Numbered from the stretch's first letter, positions 1 to 10,616 are shown. The stretch: DNA of 64,000 nt from Candidatus Pantoea soli (GCF_007833795.1 NZ_CP032702.1:1488001-1552000), one strand, 5' to 3'. Numbers and translations: made by a program. The notes: a model not told the origin generated them from the letters alone.

Positions 1-2
1 TG

Positions 3-377
3 TCGTTTGCGGTTGACAACCAGCGCCTCGCGGTTCTGCAAGGAACGGCGGATGTGCAGGTGACGTTGTTATGTCAGCGCTGCAACCAGCCTTTCCCGCA
101 CGCTGTGCACGTAAGCTATTGCTTCAGTCCTGTCTCTACTGATGAGCAGGCCGAGGCACTGCCGGAAGCCTACGAGCCGGTCGATGTCAATGATTTCGGT
201 GAAATCGACCTGCTGGCAGTTATCGAAGATGAACTCATCCTCGCGCTGCCCGTGGTTCCGGTGCATGATTCTGAACACTGTGAAGTGTCCGACGCGGACA
301 TGGTCTTTGGCCAGCTGCCTGAAGAGGCAGAAAAACCAAACCCATTTGCCGTATTAGCCAGTTTAAAGCGTAAGTAA
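3..377 (+). CDS. yceD: YceD (DUF177) 23S rRNA accumulation protein, 5'-truncated
   Basis: This is the C-terminal part of YceD; the frame is already open at the window edge, so about the first 50 of roughly 173 residues are missing. The visible part contains the paired-cysteine motif CQRC followed by an acidic region and the C-terminal [12 protein letters not shown] end typical of the enterobacterial protein. YceD is linked to 23S rRNA accumulation and sits upstream of rpmF in most bacteria. The stop lies 14 bases before rpmF, so the two are almost certainly co-transcribed. The codon at 54 is a GTG inside the gene, not the start. Confidence 0.95.
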   Translation, partial: SFAVDNQRLAVLQGTADVQVTLLCQRCNQPFPHAVHVSYCFSPVSTDEQAEALPEAYEPVDVNDFGEIDLLAVIEDELILALPVVPVHDSEHCEVSDADMVFGQLPEEAEKPNPFAVLASLKRK

Positions 378-391
378 TAGGAGTAAGGTCC

Positions 392-562
392 ATGGCCGTA
401 CAACAGAATAAACCAACCCGTTCCAAGCGTGGTATGCGTCGTTCGCACGATGCGCTGACCACTGCCACTCTGTCAGTAGATAAAGTTTCTGGTGAAACTC
501 ATCTGCGTCACCACATCACTGCGGATGGTTACTACCGCGGTCGCAAGGTTATCACCAAGTAA
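392..562 (+). CDS. rpmF: 50S ribosomal protein L32
   Basis: A 56-residue basic protein starting [20 protein letters not shown], the invariant L32 N-terminus, and ending RGRKVITK. L32 is a structural protein of the large ribosomal subunit. An AGGAGTAAGG-type ribosome binding site lies just upstream of the ATG. It sits between yceD and plsX, the conserved arrangement that couples ribosome and membrane lipid synthesis genes. The enterobacterial protein lacks the zinc-finger cysteines seen in some other L32 forms, and none are present here. Confidence 0.97.
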   Translation: MAVQQNKPTRSKRGMRRSHDALTTATLSVDKVSGETHLRHHITADGYYRGRKVITK

Positions 563-589
563 TTCTTTGCGGTTACGCAAGGCGATACC

Positions 590-1630
590 TTGACACGTTT
601 GACCCTGGCAGTTGATGCCATGGGCGGGGATTTCGGTCCCTGCGTGACAGTGCCTGCAGCCTTGCAGGCACTGGCCTCTCATTCGCAGCTGGTTCTTCTT
701 CTGGTCGGCGATCCCGACATCATCTCGTCATTTCTTGCCAAAGCGGATTCCTCGTTACTGGGGCGTGTGCAGGTGATCCCTGCCGAATCGGTTATTGCAA
801 GTGATGCCAGACCCTCTCAGGCGATCCGTAACAGCCGCGGCAGCTCTATGCGTGTGGCGCTGGAGCTGGTGAAAGAGGGCAAAGCGCAGGCCTGCGTCAG
901 TGCCGGGAATACCGGCGCGCTGATGGGGCTGGCGAAGCTGTTACTGAAGCCGCTGGATGGCATTGACCGTCCGGCGCTGATGACCGTGCTGCCGCATCAG
1001 CAGCACGGCAAAACGGTGGTGCTGGATTTGGGCGCTAACGTGGACTCTGACAGCGCGATGCTGGTGCAGTTTGCCGTGATGGGCTCCGTGATGGCTGAAG
1101 AGGTGCTGGAAATCATCCAGCCGCGCGTGGCGCTGCTGAATATTGGTCAGGAAGAGACCAAAGGCCTGGAAACCATCCGCGCCGCATCGACGGTGCTGCG
1201 GGCCTCGCCGCATATCAACTATATTGGTTACCTTGAGGGGAACGATCTCCTCACCGGCAAGACGGATGTGCTGGTCTGTGATGGCTTCGTGGGTAACGTC
1301 ACGTTGAAGACCATGGAAGGCGTGGTAAGAATGTTTCTTTCTCTGCTCAGGTCGTCAGGTGAAGGGAAAAAACGGGCCTGGTGGCTGAAACTGCTGGGAC
1401 GCTGGGTGCAAAAGCGTCTGGCGAAGCGTTTCGGTCATCTCAACCCCGACCAGTACAATGGCGCTTGTCTGTTAGGATTGCGCGGGACAGTGATCAAAAG
1501 CCACGGCGCGGCGAATCAACGCGCGTTTGCTGTGGCAATAGAACAGGCAGAGCAGGCGGTGCGCAGGCAGGTTCCCGAGAGAATTGCGGCGCGCCTTGAC
1601 GCTGTATTAGCCAGGAGTGACAAAGCGTAG
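590..1630 (+). CDS. plsX: Phosphate acyltransferase PlsX
   Basis: PlsX converts acyl-ACP to acyl-phosphate, feeding PlsY in phosphatidic acid synthesis. The 346-residue product begins with a TTG codon, giving [17 protein letters not shown]; the DAMGGD motif near the start is the family signature and matches the position in E. coli, where the gene is also read from TTG. Conserved blocks such as [10 protein letters not shown] and the C-terminal [14 protein letters not shown] are intact. Its stop codon directly abuts the fabH start (zero spacing), which suggests translational coupling. It is about ten residues shorter at the C-terminus than in E. coli. Confidence 0.96.
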   Translation: MTRLTLAVDAMGGDFGPCVTVPAALQALASHSQLVLLLVGDPDIISSFLAKADSSLLGRVQVIPAESVIASDARPSQAIRNSRGSSMRVALELVKEGKAQACVSAGNTGALMGLAKLLLKPLDGIDRPALMTVLPHQQHGKTVVLDLGANVDSDSAMLVQFAVMGSVMAEEVLEIIQPRVALLNIGQEETKGLETIRAASTVLRASPHINYIGYLEGNDLLTGKTDVLVCDGFVGNVTLKTMEGVVRMFLSLLRSSGEGKKRAWWLKLLGRWVQKRLAKRFGHLNPDQYNGACLLGLRGTVIKSHGAANQRAFAVAIEQAEQAVRRQVPERIAARLDAVLARSDKA

Positions 1631-2584
1631 ATGTTTACCAAAATTATCGGTACGGGCAGCTATTTGCCTGAACAAGTTCGCACCAATGCGGATCTGGAAA
1701 AAATGGTGGAGACTTCGGACGAGTGGATTGTCACCCGTACCGGCATTCGTGAACGCCGCATTGCCGCGCCCGATGAAACGGTCGCCAGCATGGGCTTCAT
1801 TGCCGCACAGCGCGCACTGGAGATGGCGGGCGTTGCAGCCAGCGATGTAGGTTTGATCATCGTGGCCACGACCTCTTCCAGCCACGCTTTCCCCAGCTCC
1901 GCATGCATGATCCAGCAGATGCTGGAAATCAACGATTGCGCCGCCTTCGATCTGGCGGCCGCCTGTGCAGGCTTTACATACGCGCTGAGCGTTGCCGATC
2001 AATACATTAAAAACGGTGTGGTTAAACATGCGCTGGTGATTGGCGCCGATGTGCTGGCCCGCACGCTTGACCCGGAAGATCGCGGCACAATCATCCTGTT
2101 TGGTGATGGCGCTGGCGCGGCGCTGCTGGGTGCCAGCGAAGAGCCGGGCATCCTCTCAACCCATCTGCACGCTGATGGCCGTTACGGTAAGCTGCTGACG
2201 CTGCCGTATCAGGACCGTGCCCATCAGGATGAACCGGCTTACCTGACCATGGCCGGTAATGAAGTCTTCAAAGTGGCCGTGACAGAACTGGCGCACATTG
2301 TTGATGAAACCCTGCAGGCAAATAATCTCGACCGCGAAATGCTCGACTGGCTGGTGCCGCATCAGGCGAACCTGCGCATCATCAGCGCCACCGCCAAAAA
2401 ACTCGGTATGGGCATGGACAAAGTTGTGGTCACGCTTGACCGTCACGGCAATACCTCGGCGGCCTCGGTGCCGAGTGCGCTGGATGAAGCGGTACGCGAT
2501 GGCCGTATCAAGCCCGGACAACTGATTTTGCTGGAGGCCTTTGGTGGTGGTTTCACCTGGGGTTCCGCACTGGTTCGCTTTTGA
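1631..2584 (+). CDS. fabH: Beta-ketoacyl-ACP synthase III (FabH)
   Basis: FabH condenses acetyl-CoA with malonyl-ACP to start each fatty acid chain. The 317-residue protein carries the catalytic triad at the positions known for E. coli: Cys112 in the AAACAG motif, His244 in VPHQAN and Asn274 in RHGNTSA. The start follows the plsX stop without a gap. The length equals that of the E. coli enzyme. It is the second gene of the fab cluster, with fabD starting 16 bases downstream. Confidence 0.97.
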   Translation: MFTKIIGTGSYLPEQVRTNADLEKMVETSDEWIVTRTGIRERRIAAPDETVASMGFIAAQRALEMAGVAASDVGLIIVATTSSSHAFPSSACMIQQMLEINDCAAFDLAAACAGFTYALSVADQYIKNGVVKHALVIGADVLARTLDPEDRGTIILFGDGAGAALLGASEEPGILSTHLHADGRYGKLLTLPYQDRAHQDEPAYLTMAGNEVFKVAVTELAHIVDETLQANNLDREMLDWLVPHQANLRIISATAKKLGMGMDKVVVTLDRHGNTSAASVPSALDEAVRDGRIKPGQLILLEAFGGGFTWGSALVRF

Positions 2585-2600
2585 TTGACAGGAACGAGAG

Positions 2601-3533
2601 ATGACGCAATTTGCTTTTGTTTTCCCGGGACAGGGATCGCAGACCACTGGCATGCTGGCTGAGCTGGCCGCAGCGTATCCGCAGGTTGAAGCCACCTTCC
2701 GTGAAGCTTCAGACGTGCTGGGCTACGATCTGTGGCAGCTGGTGCAGCAGGGGCCGGCAGAAGAACTGAACAAAACCTGGCAAACCCAGCCGGCACTGCT
2801 GGCAGCCTCCGTGGCTATTTATCGCGTCTGGCAGAGTAAATCCGGCGCGCAGCCGGCGCTGATGGCAGGTCACAGCCTGGGCGAATACTCCGCACTGGTC
2901 TGCGCTGGCGTACTGAACTTTGCCGATGCCATCAAGCTGGTTGAGCTGCGCGGCAAGCTGATGCAGGAAGCCGTGCCGGAAGGCACCGGGGCGATGCAGG
3001 CTATCATCGGTCTGGATGACGCATCCATTCGTAAAGCCTGTGAAGAGAGCGCGCAGGACCAGGTTGTCTCGCCGGTTAACTTCAACTCGCCAGGGCAGGT
3101 TGTGATCGCCGGTAACAAAGAAGCGGTTGAGCGTGCAGGCGCAGCCTGTAAAGCAGCCGGTGCAAAACGTGCGCTGCCGCTGCCGGTAAGCGTGCCTTCC
3201 CACTGCGCACTGATGAAACCTGCCGCGGAAAAACTGGCGGTGGCGCTGGAAGCGATTACCTTTAACGCGCCGGCTGTGCCGGTGGTGAATAACGTGGACG
3301 TGAAATGCGAAAGCGACGCTGCTGCCATTCGCAGCGCGCTGGTGCGCCAGCTGTACAGCCCGGTGCGCTGGACGGAAGCGGTAGAATTTATTGCCACGCA
3401 GCAGGTTACGCAGCTGCTGGAGATCGGCCCGGGCAAAGTGCTCACCGGTCTGACCAAACGTATTGTGGACAGCCTGACCGCAGCAGCAGTGAACGATCCT
3501 GCTTCACTTAATGCTGCGCTTGGCCAGGAATAA
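2601..3533 (+). CDS. fabD: Malonyl-CoA:ACP transacylase
   Basis: FabD moves malonyl groups from CoA to ACP, supplying the elongation units for FabH and FabF. The 310-residue protein has the nucleophile Ser92 in GHSLGE, the GQGSQ motif at residues 10-14 and the catalytic His201 in PSHCAL, all at the expected places. A purine-rich GGAACGAGAG ribosome binding site precedes the ATG. The last residues run to just before fabG, whose own Shine-Dalgarno overlaps the fabD stop region. Confidence 0.97.
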   Translation: MTQFAFVFPGQGSQTTGMLAELAAAYPQVEATFREASDVLGYDLWQLVQQGPAEELNKTWQTQPALLAASVAIYRVWQSKSGAQPALMAGHSLGEYSALVCAGVLNFADAIKLVELRGKLMQEAVPEGTGAMQAIIGLDDASIRKACEESAQDQVVSPVNFNSPGQVVIAGNKEAVERAGAACKAAGAKRALPLPVSVPSHCALMKPAAEKLAVALEAITFNAPAVPVVNNVDVKCESDAAAIRSALVRQLYSPVRWTEAVEFIATQQVTQLLEIGPGKVLTGLTKRIVDSLTAAAVNDPASLNAALGQE

Positions 3534-3543
3534 GAGGAAAATC

Positions 3544-4278
3544 ATGACCTTTGAAGGTAAAGTAGCGCTGGTAACCGGCGCCAGTCGCGGTATCGGCCGT
3601 GCTATTGCAGAAACACTGGCAGCACGCGGTGCGAAAGTAGTGGGAACGGCAACCAGCGAAAGCGGCGCGGAAGCCATCAGCGCTTACCTCGGCGACAAGG
3701 GCAAAGGTCTGCTGCTGAACGTGACCGACGCGGCCTCAATTGAGAGCGTGCTCGAGAAAGTTCGCGCCGAATTTGGCGAAGTGGATATTTTGGTCAATAA
3801 TGCAGGCATTACGCGTGATAATCTGCTGATGCGCATGAAAGACGATGAATGGGCGGATATCCTTGATACCAACCTGACATCGGTCTTCCGCCTTTCAAAG
3901 GCGGTGATGCGTGCCATGATGAAAAAACGCGTGGGCCGTATCATTACCATCGGTTCTGTAGTTGGAACCATGGGTAACGCGGGCCAGGCAAACTATGCAG
4001 CAGCAAAAGCAGGTTTGATTGGCTTTAGCAAATCACTGGCGCGGGAAGTTGCGTCACGTGGCATTACCGTAAACGTCGTGGCTCCGGGCTTCATTGAGAC
4101 GGACATGACGCGTGCACTGAACGAAGATCAGCGCTCGGGCATTCTGGCAGAGGTTCCGGCAGGCCGTTTAGGCGACCCGCAGGAAATCGCCAATGCTGTT
4201 GCATTCTTAGCCTCTGACGAAGCCGCCTACATCACGGGTGAGACGCTGCACGTCAATGGCGGCATGTACATGGTCTGA
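3544..4278 (+). CDS. fabG: 3-oxoacyl-ACP reductase (NADPH)
   Basis: A short-chain dehydrogenase/reductase that reduces beta-ketoacyl-ACP in each elongation cycle. The start at 3544 (MTFEGKVALVTGAS) gives 244 residues, the exact E. coli length; an upstream in-frame codon at 3511 would overlap fabD and lacks a ribosome binding site, whereas GAGGAAAATC precedes 3544. The nucleotide-binding TGASRGIG motif is at residues 11-18, NNAG at 85-88, and the catalytic Ser138, Tyr151 and Lys155 are all present. Confidence 0.97.
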   Translation: MTFEGKVALVTGASRGIGRAIAETLAARGAKVVGTATSESGAEAISAYLGDKGKGLLLNVTDAASIESVLEKVRAEFGEVDILVNNAGITRDNLLMRMKDDEWADILDTNLTSVFRLSKAVMRAMMKKRVGRIITIGSVVGTMGNAGQANYAAAKAGLIGFSKSLAREVASRGITVNVVAPGFIETDMTRALNEDQRSGILAEVPAGRLGDPQEIANAVAFLASDEAAYITGETLHVNGGMYMV

Positions 4279-4355
4279 TTATCACGAAAACATTTGCATT
4301 ATCTGCGGTAAACACCGCAGAATAGCGCAAAATCGTGGTTCGACCAGCCGGGATT

Positions 4356-4384
4356 TTGTTGCATCTTTTTCAACATTTTATACA
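4356..4384 (+). promoter_or_regulatory. Putative acpP promoter
   Basis: The 153-base gap between fabG and acpP contains TTGTTG (4356-4361), a 17-base spacer and TATACA (4379-4384), a plausible sigma-70 promoter. The stretch from about 4370 to 4417 resembles what I remember of the E. coli acpP leader. A dedicated promoter would fit the very high level of ACP that cells need. No start site is shown by the sequence itself. Confidence 0.5.
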
Positions 4385-4431
4385 CTACGAAAACCATCGC
4401 GAAAGCGAGTTTTGATAGGAAATTAAATAGT

Positions 4432-4665
4432 ATGAGCGATATCGAACAACGCGTTAAGAAAATCGTAGCTGAGCAGCTGGGTGTTAAAGAAGACGAAGTG
4501 ATTAACACTGCTTCTTTCGTTGAAGACCTGGGTGCAGATTCTCTTGACACCGTTGAGCTGGTAATGGCTCTGGAAGAAGAGTTTGATACTGAAATTCCAG
4601 ACGAAGAAGCTGAGAAAATCACTACCGTTCAGGCTGCGATTGATTACGTCGCCAGCCACCAGTAA
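4432..4665 (+). CDS. acpP: Acyl carrier protein
   Basis: A 77-residue, strongly acidic protein that carries growing acyl chains on a 4'-phosphopantetheine arm attached to the serine of the DSL motif (Ser37 counting Met1). The core [18 protein letters not shown] is identical to the E. coli protein. It is one residue shorter than the E. coli form at the C-terminus. The coding sequence uses highly favoured codons, as expected for one of the most abundant proteins of the cell. It lies between fabG and fabF with its own promoter region and a terminator downstream. Confidence 0.98.
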   Translation: MSDIEQRVKKIVAEQLGVKEDEVINTASFVEDLGADSLDTVELVMALEEEFDTEIPDEEAEKITTVQAAIDYVASHQ

Positions 4666-4680
4666 GGTTAATGAACATCT

Positions 4681-4710
4681 TCAGGCGGTCACTCGACCGC
4701 CTGAGTTTTA
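4681..4710 (+). terminator. Intrinsic terminator or attenuator after acpP
   Basis: A perfect 10-bp stem (TCAGGCGGTC with GACCGCCTGA) around a four-base ACTC loop, followed by GTTTTA. It lies 15 bases after the acpP stop and would let acpP be made in excess over fabF, with partial read-through into fabF. Confidence 0.8.
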
Positions 4711-4756
4711 TGTTTGCCCCACATAGCTTCATTATTTCCCTCCCTGGAGGACGAAC

Positions 4757-5998
4757 GTGTCTAAGCGTCGTGTAGTTGTGACCGGTCTTGGCATGTTGTC
4801 TCCTGTCGGCAATACCGTAGAGTCTACCTGGAGTGCTCTCCTTGCCGGTCAGAGCGGCATTAACCTGATCGACCATTTTGATACCAGTGCCTATGCAACG
4901 CGTTTTGCAGGTCTGGTAAAAGATTTTAATTGCGATGAATACATCTCGCGCAAAGATCAGCGCAAGATGGATGACTTCATCCAATACGGCATTGTGGCTG
5001 GTATTCAGGCTATGGCGGACTCCGGTCTGGTCGTAACCGATGAAAATGCCGGTCGCATTGGTGCGGCTATTGGTTCGGGTATCGGCGGTCTGGGTTTGAT
5101 CGAAGATAACCACACCTCGCTGGTAAACGGCGGTCCGCGTAAAATCAGCCCGTTCTTTGTGCCTTCGACCATCGTCAACATGGTGGCAGGTCACCTGACC
5201 ATCATGTACGGCCTGAAAGGTCCAAGCATCTCGATTGCAACGGCCTGTACCTCAGGCGTGCATAACATCGGTCATGCTGCCCGCATCATCGCTTATAACG
5301 ATGCGGACGTAATGCTGGCCGGTGGCGCAGAAAAAGCCAGTACGCCGCTGGGCGTGGGCGGCTTCGGCGCAGCACGTGCCCTGTCAACCCGCAACGATAA
5401 CCCGCAGGCGGCAAGCCGTCCGTGGGACAAAGATCGCGACGGGTTTGTGCTGGGTGACGGTGCTGGTATCGTTGTGCTCGAAGAGTATGAACACGCGAAA
5501 AAACGTGGCGCGAAGATCTACGCAGAAATCGTTGGTTTCGGCATGAGCAGCGACGCTTACCACATGACGTCACCTCCGGAAGATGGCGCCGGCGCCGCCG
5601 CAGCGATGGTAAATGCGCTGCGCGATGCACAGCTTGATCCGGCGCAGATCGGTTATGTCAACGCGCATGGCACCTCGACGCCTGCCGGTGACAAAGCGGA
5701 AGCGCAGGCGGTGAAATCGGTGTTCGGTGCCGCGGCACAGAGCGTAATGGTCAGCTCGACCAAATCGATGACCGGCCACCTGTTAGGGGCGGCAGGCGCG
5801 GTTGAAGCGATCTATTCGATTCTGGCGCTGCGCGATCAGGCGATTCCACCGACCATCAACCTCGACAATCCTGACGAAGGTTGCGATCTGGACTTCGTGC
5901 CGCACACGGCGCGCCAGGTCACGGGTCTCGAATACACCCTGTGTAACTCCTTTGGTTTCGGCGGCACCAACGGCTCGCTGATTTTCCGTAAGGTTTAA
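4757..5998 (+). CDS. fabF: Beta-ketoacyl-ACP synthase II (FabF)
   Basis: FabF elongates acyl-ACPs and is responsible for the temperature-responsive conversion of palmitoleate to cis-vaccenate. The start is GTG, 7 bases after a TGGAGGAC ribosome binding site. The 413-residue protein contains Cys164 in TACTSG, His304 in NAHGTST and His341 in GHLLGAAG, the Cys-His-His set of elongating condensing enzymes. The C-terminal FGFGGTN motif is intact. It ends the fab cluster; a strong terminator follows. Confidence 0.97.
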   Translation: MSKRRVVVTGLGMLSPVGNTVESTWSALLAGQSGINLIDHFDTSAYATRFAGLVKDFNCDEYISRKDQRKMDDFIQYGIVAGIQAMADSGLVVTDENAGRIGAAIGSGIGGLGLIEDNHTSLVNGGPRKISPFFVPSTIVNMVAGHLTIMYGLKGPSISIATACTSGVHNIGHAARIIAYNDADVMLAGGAEKASTPLGVGGFGAARALSTRNDNPQAASRPWDKDRDGFVLGDGAGIVVLEEYEHAKKRGAKIYAEIVGFGMSSDAYHMTSPPEDGAGAAAAMVNALRDAQLDPAQIGYVNAHGTSTPAGDKAEAQAVKSVFGAAAQSVMVSSTKSMTGHLLGAAGAVEAIYSILALRDQAIPPTINLDNPDEGCDLDFVPHTARQVTGLEYTLCNSFGFGGTNGSLIFRKV

Positions 5999-6018
5999 GC
6001 GCTACCCAGCCGAACAGA

Positions 6019-6042
6019 GGCCCGCAATGCGGGCCTTTTTTC
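6019..6042 (+). terminator. Intrinsic terminator after fabF
   Basis: A GGCCCGC/GCGGGCC stem (7 bp, AAT loop) followed at once by seven T residues. It closes the fatty acid cluster and separates it from pabC. Confidence 0.9.
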
Positions 6043-6101
6043 TATGCAGCCCCACCACGGCGGCTGTCACAACAGTTTCCACCAGCAAAGAGGGCGTGAG
6101 C

Positions 6102-6914
6102 ATGTGGATTAACGGCATGGCGCAGACCACCCTGTCAGCCAGCGATCGGGCGGTGCAGTTCGGTGATGGCTGCTTTACCACCGCGGCGGTGCGTCACGGC
6201 ACGGTGCAGCTGCTGGACGCCCACCTTCACCGTCTGCAAACCGGCTGCGCGCGGCTGCAGATACCCGCCGCCGACTGGCAGCAGCTGGCAGATGAAATGC
6301 GCGCCGCCGCCGCCGGGCAGGCGCAGGCGGTGCTGAAAGTGATCCTCACGCCCGGCCCCGGCGGACGTGGCTACAGCCGCGCCGGCTGCACCACGCCAAC
6401 GCGTATTCTCTCGCTTGCGCCCTGGCCTGCGCATTACGCTGCGCTGCAGCAGCAGGGCGCACGGCTGATCACCAGCGACGTGCGGCTGGCACGCAATCCC
6501 CTGCTGGCGGGGTTAAAGCACCTTAACCGGCTGGAGCAGGTGCTGATCCGGCAGCAGGTGGATAGCTGCGGCGCCGACGAAGCGCTGGTGCTTGACACTG
6601 CCGGGACGGTGGTGGAATGCTGTGCGGCTAATTTATTCTGGCGCAACGGCAGCACGATTTTTACGCCGCGTCTTGAGCAGGCGGGTGTCGATGGCATAAT
6701 GCGCCGTTATCTGATGGCGCAACTGGCAGCGCAAGGCCAGGCTTGTCAGCTGACAGACGGCAGCAGGGAAGCGGTACTGAACGCCGATGAAGTGGTGATC
6801 TGTAATGCTCTGATGCCGGTATTACCCGTGCGGCAGATTGACGATGTCCGGTTCCACGCACGAACGCTGTACCAGCAACTGTTGCACAGTTGCACGAAAA
6901 TGGAAGCATCATGA
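6102..6914 (+). CDS. pabC: Aminodeoxychorismate lyase
   Basis: A PLP-dependent fold-type IV enzyme that converts 4-amino-4-deoxychorismate to p-aminobenzoate and pyruvate for folate synthesis. The start at 6102 gives [20 protein letters not shown] and 270 residues, matching the E. coli length; the longer open frame from 6027 overlaps the fabF terminator and is not used. The Schiff-base lysine is Lys139 in [10 protein letters not shown], and the cofactor-contacting ECCAANLFW motif follows. Its stop overlaps the mltG start in an ATGA arrangement. Confidence 0.95.
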   Translation: MWINGMAQTTLSASDRAVQFGDGCFTTAAVRHGTVQLLDAHLHRLQTGCARLQIPAADWQQLADEMRAAAAGQAQAVLKVILTPGPGGRGYSRAGCTTPTRILSLAPWPAHYAALQQQGARLITSDVRLARNPLLAGLKHLNRLEQVLIRQQVDSCGADEALVLDTAGTVVECCAANLFWRNGSTIFTPRLEQAGVDGIMRRYLMAQLAAQGQACQLTDGSREAVLNADEVVICNALMPVLPVRQIDDVRFHARTLYQQLLHSCTKMEAS

Positions 6915-7930
6915 CCCGAATAAAAAAACTTGTCGCCACTGCGGTGGTGCTTGCCGGCCTCGCGGCCGCTTTGAGCTATTGGCAGATTAAACGTTTTGCC
7001 GATACGCCATTAACCCTTAGCCAGGAAACGCTGTATACCCTGCCTGCAGGCAGCGGTCGGGTGGTGCTGGAAGCGCAGCTGGAAAGCCAGCACATCATTC
7101 CGTCAGGCATCTGGTTTGGCCCGCTGCTGAAGCTGGAACCCGATCTGGCACAGTTTAAAGCCGGTACCTACCGCCTGGAGCCGGGCATGACCGTGCGGCA
7201 GCTGCTGCAGCTGCTGGCCAGTGGCAAAGAGGCGCAGTTCCCGGTGCGCTTTGTAGAGGGGTCGCGCCTGAAAGAGTGGCTGGCCGAACTGCGCAAAGCC
7301 CCTTATCTGAAGCACACGCTGGCCGACGATCAGTTTGCCACCGTAGCTGCTGCGCTGAAGCTGGACGCCAGCCAGCTTGAAGGCAGCTTCTATCCGGATA
7401 CCTATCTCTATACCGCCAATACCACCGATGTGGCGCTGCTGGAGCGGGCTCATCAGCGTATGGAGAAGCTGGTGCAAGAGATCTGGCAGGGCCGGATGGA
7501 GAACCTGCCGTATAAGACGCCGCAGGATATGGTCACCATGGCGTCAATTATTGAAAAAGAGACCGGCGTCAGCGAGGAGCGCGCGCGCGTCGCCTCGGTG
7601 TTTATCAACCGTCTGCGCACCGGCATGAAGCTACAAACCGACCCGACGGTGATTTACGGCATGGGTGATAGCTACACCGGCACACTGACGCGCAAAGATC
7701 TGGAAACACCGACCGCCTACAATACCTATACGCTGAGCGGTATGCCGCCGGGGCCGATTGCGATGCCTGGCCGTGCCTCACTGGAAGCGGCCGCGCATCC
7801 GGAAAAAACCAACTACCTCTATTTTGTTGCCGATGGCAAAGGCGGCCATACCTTTACCACCAATCTGGCCAGCCACAACAAAGCGGTACAGGCTTACCGG
7901 CTGGCGCTGAAGGAAAAAAATGAAAAGTAA
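6911..7930 (+). CDS. mltG: Endolytic murein transglycosylase MltG
   Basis: MltG cuts nascent glycan strands and is proposed to set their length as a terminase. The 339-residue protein has a single N-terminal membrane segment (about residues 8-26), a LysM-like region, then the YceG catalytic domain with the IIEKETG motif around residues 213-219, which contains the catalytic glutamate, and [15 protein letters not shown]. The start at 6911 overlaps the pabC stop by four bases; an in-frame ATG at 6890 would overlap pabC more and has no advantage. It overlaps tmk by 11 bases, so the genes are co-translated. Confidence 0.95.
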   Translation: MTRIKKLVATAVVLAGLAAALSYWQIKRFADTPLTLSQETLYTLPAGSGRVVLEAQLESQHIIPSGIWFGPLLKLEPDLAQFKAGTYRLEPGMTVRQLLQLLASGKEAQFPVRFVEGSRLKEWLAELRKAPYLKHTLADDQFATVAAALKLDASQLEGSFYPDTYLYTANTTDVALLERAHQRMEKLVQEIWQGRMENLPYKTPQDMVTMASIIEKETGVSEERARVASVFINRLRTGMKLQTDPTVIYGMGDSYTGTLTRKDLETPTAYNTYTLSGMPPGPIAMPGRASLEAAAHPEKTNYLYFVADGKGGHTFTTNLASHNKAVQAYRLALKEKNEK

Positions 7931-8552
7931 GTTTATCGTCATAGAGGGGCTGGAAGGCGCCGGAAAAACCACAGCGCGTGACGCGGTGGTCGCGGTACTG
8001 CACGAGCAGGGCATTCATGACGTGGTCTTTACCCGTGAACCGGGGGGAACACCGCTGGCTGAACAGCTGCGCGTGCTGGTCAAGCAGGGCATTGACGGCG
8101 AGCAGGTGAGCGATAAAGCAGAGCTGCTGATGCTGTACGCCGCCCGCGTGCAGCTGGTGGAAAATGTCATCAAACCTGCGCTGGCGCGCGGTGCCTGGGT
8201 GGTGGGCGATCGTCACGATCTCTCGTCGCAGGCTTACCAGGGTGGCGGGCGCGGCCTGGATGCGGCGCTGATGCGTACCCTGCGTGATGCGGTGCTGGGC
8301 GACTTTCGCCCGGATTTGACGCTCTATCTCGATGTGACGCCGGAAATCGGTTTGCAGCGTGCCCGGGCGCGCGGCGCGCTGGATCGCATTGAGCAGGAAT
8401 CCCTGCGGTTCTTTGAGCGCACCCGCGCGCGCTACCTTGCGCTGGCCGCTGCCGACCCATCAATTATCACCATTGATGCCACGCAGAGCATTGGTGACGT
8501 GACGTTGTCACTTAAAGCCGCGTTGCAGCAGTGGCTGGCAGGTCAGGCGTAA
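7920..8552 (+). CDS. tmk: Thymidylate kinase
   Basis: Phosphorylates dTMP to dTDP for DNA synthesis. The 210-residue protein carries the P-loop GLEGAGKTT near the N-terminus, the DR(H/Y) motif in [17 protein letters not shown], and a lid region rich in arginine ([14 protein letters not shown]). An arginine-rich lid is characteristic of the E. coli-type enzyme. The start lies inside the end of mltG, and the stop shares one base with the holB start. Confidence 0.97.
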   Translation: MKSKFIVIEGLEGAGKTTARDAVVAVLHEQGIHDVVFTREPGGTPLAEQLRVLVKQGIDGEQVSDKAELLMLYAARVQLVENVIKPALARGAWVVGDRHDLSSQAYQGGGRGLDAALMRTLRDAVLGDFRPDLTLYLDVTPEIGLQRARARGALDRIEQESLRFFERTRARYLALAAADPSIITIDATQSIGDVTLSLKAALQQWLAGQA

Positions 8553-9547
8553 TGAACTGGTATCCCTGGCTTAATCAGCCTTACCGGCAAATCATCGCCC
8601 GTCATCAGCAGGGGCAGGCGCACCATGCGCTGCTGCTCCAGGCGATAAACGGCATGGGGGATGATGCACTGGTGTGGGGTGTCAGCCGCTGGCTGATGTG
8701 CCAGCAGCCGGTTGGGCTGAAAAGCTGCGGCGTATGCCATGGCTGCCAGCTGATGCAGGCCGCGACCCATCCGGACTGGTACCGGCTGGAAGCAGAGAAA
8801 GGCAAGGCCTCGCTGGGCATTGACGCGGTGCGGGATGTCAGCGAGAAGCTTTATCACTTTGCCCAGCAGGGCGGGGCGAAGATTGTCTGGCTGCCCGATG
8901 CCACGCAGCTGACCGAAGCGGCAGCCAATGCGCTGCTGAAAACGCTGGAAGAGCCGCCTGCCAACTGCTGGTTCTTTCTCAGCGTGCAGGAGCCGTCGCG
9001 GCTGCTGGCCACGCTGCGCAGCCGCTGCCTGCGCTGGCATCTCGCGCCGCCGGAAGAGGGCCAGAGTCTGCAATGGCTGCAGCGTCAGCAGCCGCAGCCG
9101 GAGGCGATGTTGCGTGCGGCGCTGCGGCTGAGCAATGGCGCACCGGCCGCTGCGCTGGCGCTGCTGCAGCCGGATCGCTGGCAGGCACGGCAAACGCTGT
9201 GCGAAACGCTGCAGGTCGCTCTGCAGGGCGATGTGCTGCAGCTGCTACCCGCGCTGAACAGTGATGACGTGGCGGACCGGCTGAGCTGGCTGATTGCGCT
9301 GCTGGTTGATGCGATGAAGCTGCATCAGGGGGCCGCGAACTGGCTGAGTAATGCCGATCGCCCGGATGTGGTGGCGCAGCTGGCTCAGCAGTTTAACAGC
9401 AGCGCGCTGGCGGAAAGTACGCAGCAGTGGATTCTGTGTCGTGAACAGCTGCTGCACGTCGCTTCCCTGAACCGTGAACTTATTCTGACCGACCGTCTGC
9501 TGGCCTGGGGGCGTCTGCTCTCACCGGCGGCGGGCGGCGAAGCGTAA
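8552..9547 (+). CDS. holB: DNA polymerase III delta prime subunit
   Basis: The stator subunit of the clamp-loader complex. The 331-residue protein has the zinc-module cysteines at positions 50, 59, 62 and 65, identical to the E. coli spacing, followed by an AAA+ fold with LLKTLEEPP and the SRC-type sensor region (LRSRCLRW). It has no functional P-loop, as is normal for delta prime. The start overlaps the tmk stop by one base; the upstream in-frame codon at 8531 lies inside tmk and is not needed. The downstream half is rich in CTGCTG-type leucine codons. Confidence 0.96.
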   Translation: MNWYPWLNQPYRQIIARHQQGQAHHALLLQAINGMGDDALVWGVSRWLMCQQPVGLKSCGVCHGCQLMQAATHPDWYRLEAEKGKASLGIDAVRDVSEKLYHFAQQGGAKIVWLPDATQLTEAAANALLKTLEEPPANCWFFLSVQEPSRLLATLRSRCLRWHLAPPEEGQSLQWLQRQQPQPEAMLRAALRLSNGAPAAALALLQPDRWQARQTLCETLQVALQGDVLQLLPALNSDDVADRLSWLIALLVDAMKLHQGAANWLSNADRPDVVAQLAQQFNSSALAESTQQWILCREQLLHVASLNRELILTDRLLAWGRLLSPAAGGEA

Positions 9548-9558
9548 AAGAGAAAAGT

Positions 9559-10350
9559 ATGTTTATTGTCGATTCCCACTGCCATCTTGATGGCCTCGAT
9601 TATGAAAAACAGCACCGCGATCTGGATGATGTCATCGCCAAAGCCGCGGCGCGCGACGTAAAATTTATGCTGGCAATCGCCACCACGCTGCCGGATTACC
9701 ACCGGATCAAAGCGCTGACCGGCGACCGCGAAAATATTGCGCTGGCCTGCGGCGTTCATCCGCTGAATCAGGAAACGCCTTACGATATTGAGGAGTTCCG
9801 TCGCCTGGCGGCAGAAGAACGTGTGGTCGCGCTGGGCGAAACCGGGCTGGATTATTTCTATCAGCAGGAGACCAAAGCGCAGCAGCAGGCGTCGTTCCGT
9901 GAGCACATCCGCACCGGCATTGCGCTTAACAAACCGATCATCGTCCACACGCGTGATGCGCGCGACGATACGCTGGCGATTCTGCGCGAAGAGCAGGTTG
10001 AGAAGTGCGGTGGCGTGCTGCACTGCTTTACCGAAGATAAAGAGACGGCGGCGAAACTGCTGGATCTGGGCTTTTACATTTCGTTTTCCGGCATCGTTAC
10101 CTTCCGCAATGCAGAGCAGATTCGCGATGCCGCGCGCTATGTGCCGCTGGATCGCATGCTGGTAGAGACCGATTCGCCTTATCTGGCACCGGTGCCGCAC
10201 CGCGGCAAAGAGAACCAGCCTGCGTTTACCCGTGACGTGGCGGATTATCTGGCGGTGCTGAAAGGTGTGGACATTGAGACGCTGGCTGCGGCAACCACGG
10301 AAAACTTCTCCCGTCTGTTCCATATCCCGATGAGCCGGCTGGGTGGCTGA
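9559..10350 (+). CDS. ycfH: TatD-family metal-dependent hydrolase YcfH
   Basis: A 263-residue TIM-barrel amidohydrolase of the TatD family, which act as DNases or deoxyribonuclease-like phosphodiesterases. The metal-binding set is visible: HCHLD at residues 7-11, the glutamate in GETGLDY, HTRDA, a histidine in HCFTED and ETDSPYL near the C-terminus. It is the last gene of the pabC-mltG-tmk-holB-ycfH string, 11 bases after holB. The E. coli homologue is called YcfH or TatD3; its exact substrate is not settled. Confidence 0.93.
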   Translation: MFIVDSHCHLDGLDYEKQHRDLDDVIAKAAARDVKFMLAIATTLPDYHRIKALTGDRENIALACGVHPLNQETPYDIEEFRRLAAEERVVALGETGLDYFYQQETKAQQQASFREHIRTGIALNKPIIVHTRDARDDTLAILREEQVEKCGGVLHCFTEDKETAAKLLDLGFYISFSGIVTFRNAEQIRDAARYVPLDRMLVETDSPYLAPVPHRGKENQPAFTRDVADYLAVLKGVDIETLAAATTENFSRLFHIPMSRLGG

Positions 10351-10398
10351 CGGGTTTTATTTCAAACTCTGTAATTAATCTGCAACACCCTTCCTGTA

Positions 10399-10430
10399 CT
10401 GCGCCTGACCGGGCGCAGGCAGTTTTTTTT
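10399..10430 (+). terminator. Probable terminator after ycfH
   Basis: A CTGCGCC/GGCGCAG stem (7 bp, 6-base loop) followed by GCAG and then eight T residues. It is 49 bases after the ycfH stop and ends the operon before the ptsG control region. Confidence 0.7.
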
Positions 10431-10488
10431 GCTGTTTATACCAGCAAGTCAGTCAGAAATAACTGAAAGCAAAGCGGAATGATTGGCG

Positions 10489-10510
10489 AAACGTGATAGC
10501 CGTCAAAGTA
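10489..10510 (+). promoter_or_regulatory. Probable CRP site upstream of ptsG
   Basis: The sequence CGTGA-N6-TCAAA (core 10492-10507) is a near match to the CRP consensus TGTGA-N6-TCACA. The surrounding bases AACGTGATAGCCGTCAAA are, as I recall, the same as the CRP activating site of E. coli ptsG. It lies about 130 bases upstream of the ptsG start. Confidence 0.7.
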
Positions 10511-10520
10511 ACGCACCGCC

Positions 10521-10545
10521 ATTTATTTTACCCTTCGTAATAAAT
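10521..10545 (+). promoter_or_regulatory. Probable Mlc operator of ptsG
   Basis: ATTTATTTTACCC at 10521-10533 followed by TTCGTAATAAAT resembles the Mlc repressor operator of E. coli ptsG, which has a TTATTTTA half followed by a TAATAAAT half. It is placed just downstream of the CRP site, so glucose-dependent release of Mlc is the expected control. Confidence 0.65.
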
Positions 10546-10616
10546 CAATAGACGTTTAACGTCACCCCGGTAAAGGATCCTCCCCCTTTGCCATGCGCAC
10601 TGCGCAAAAATGCACT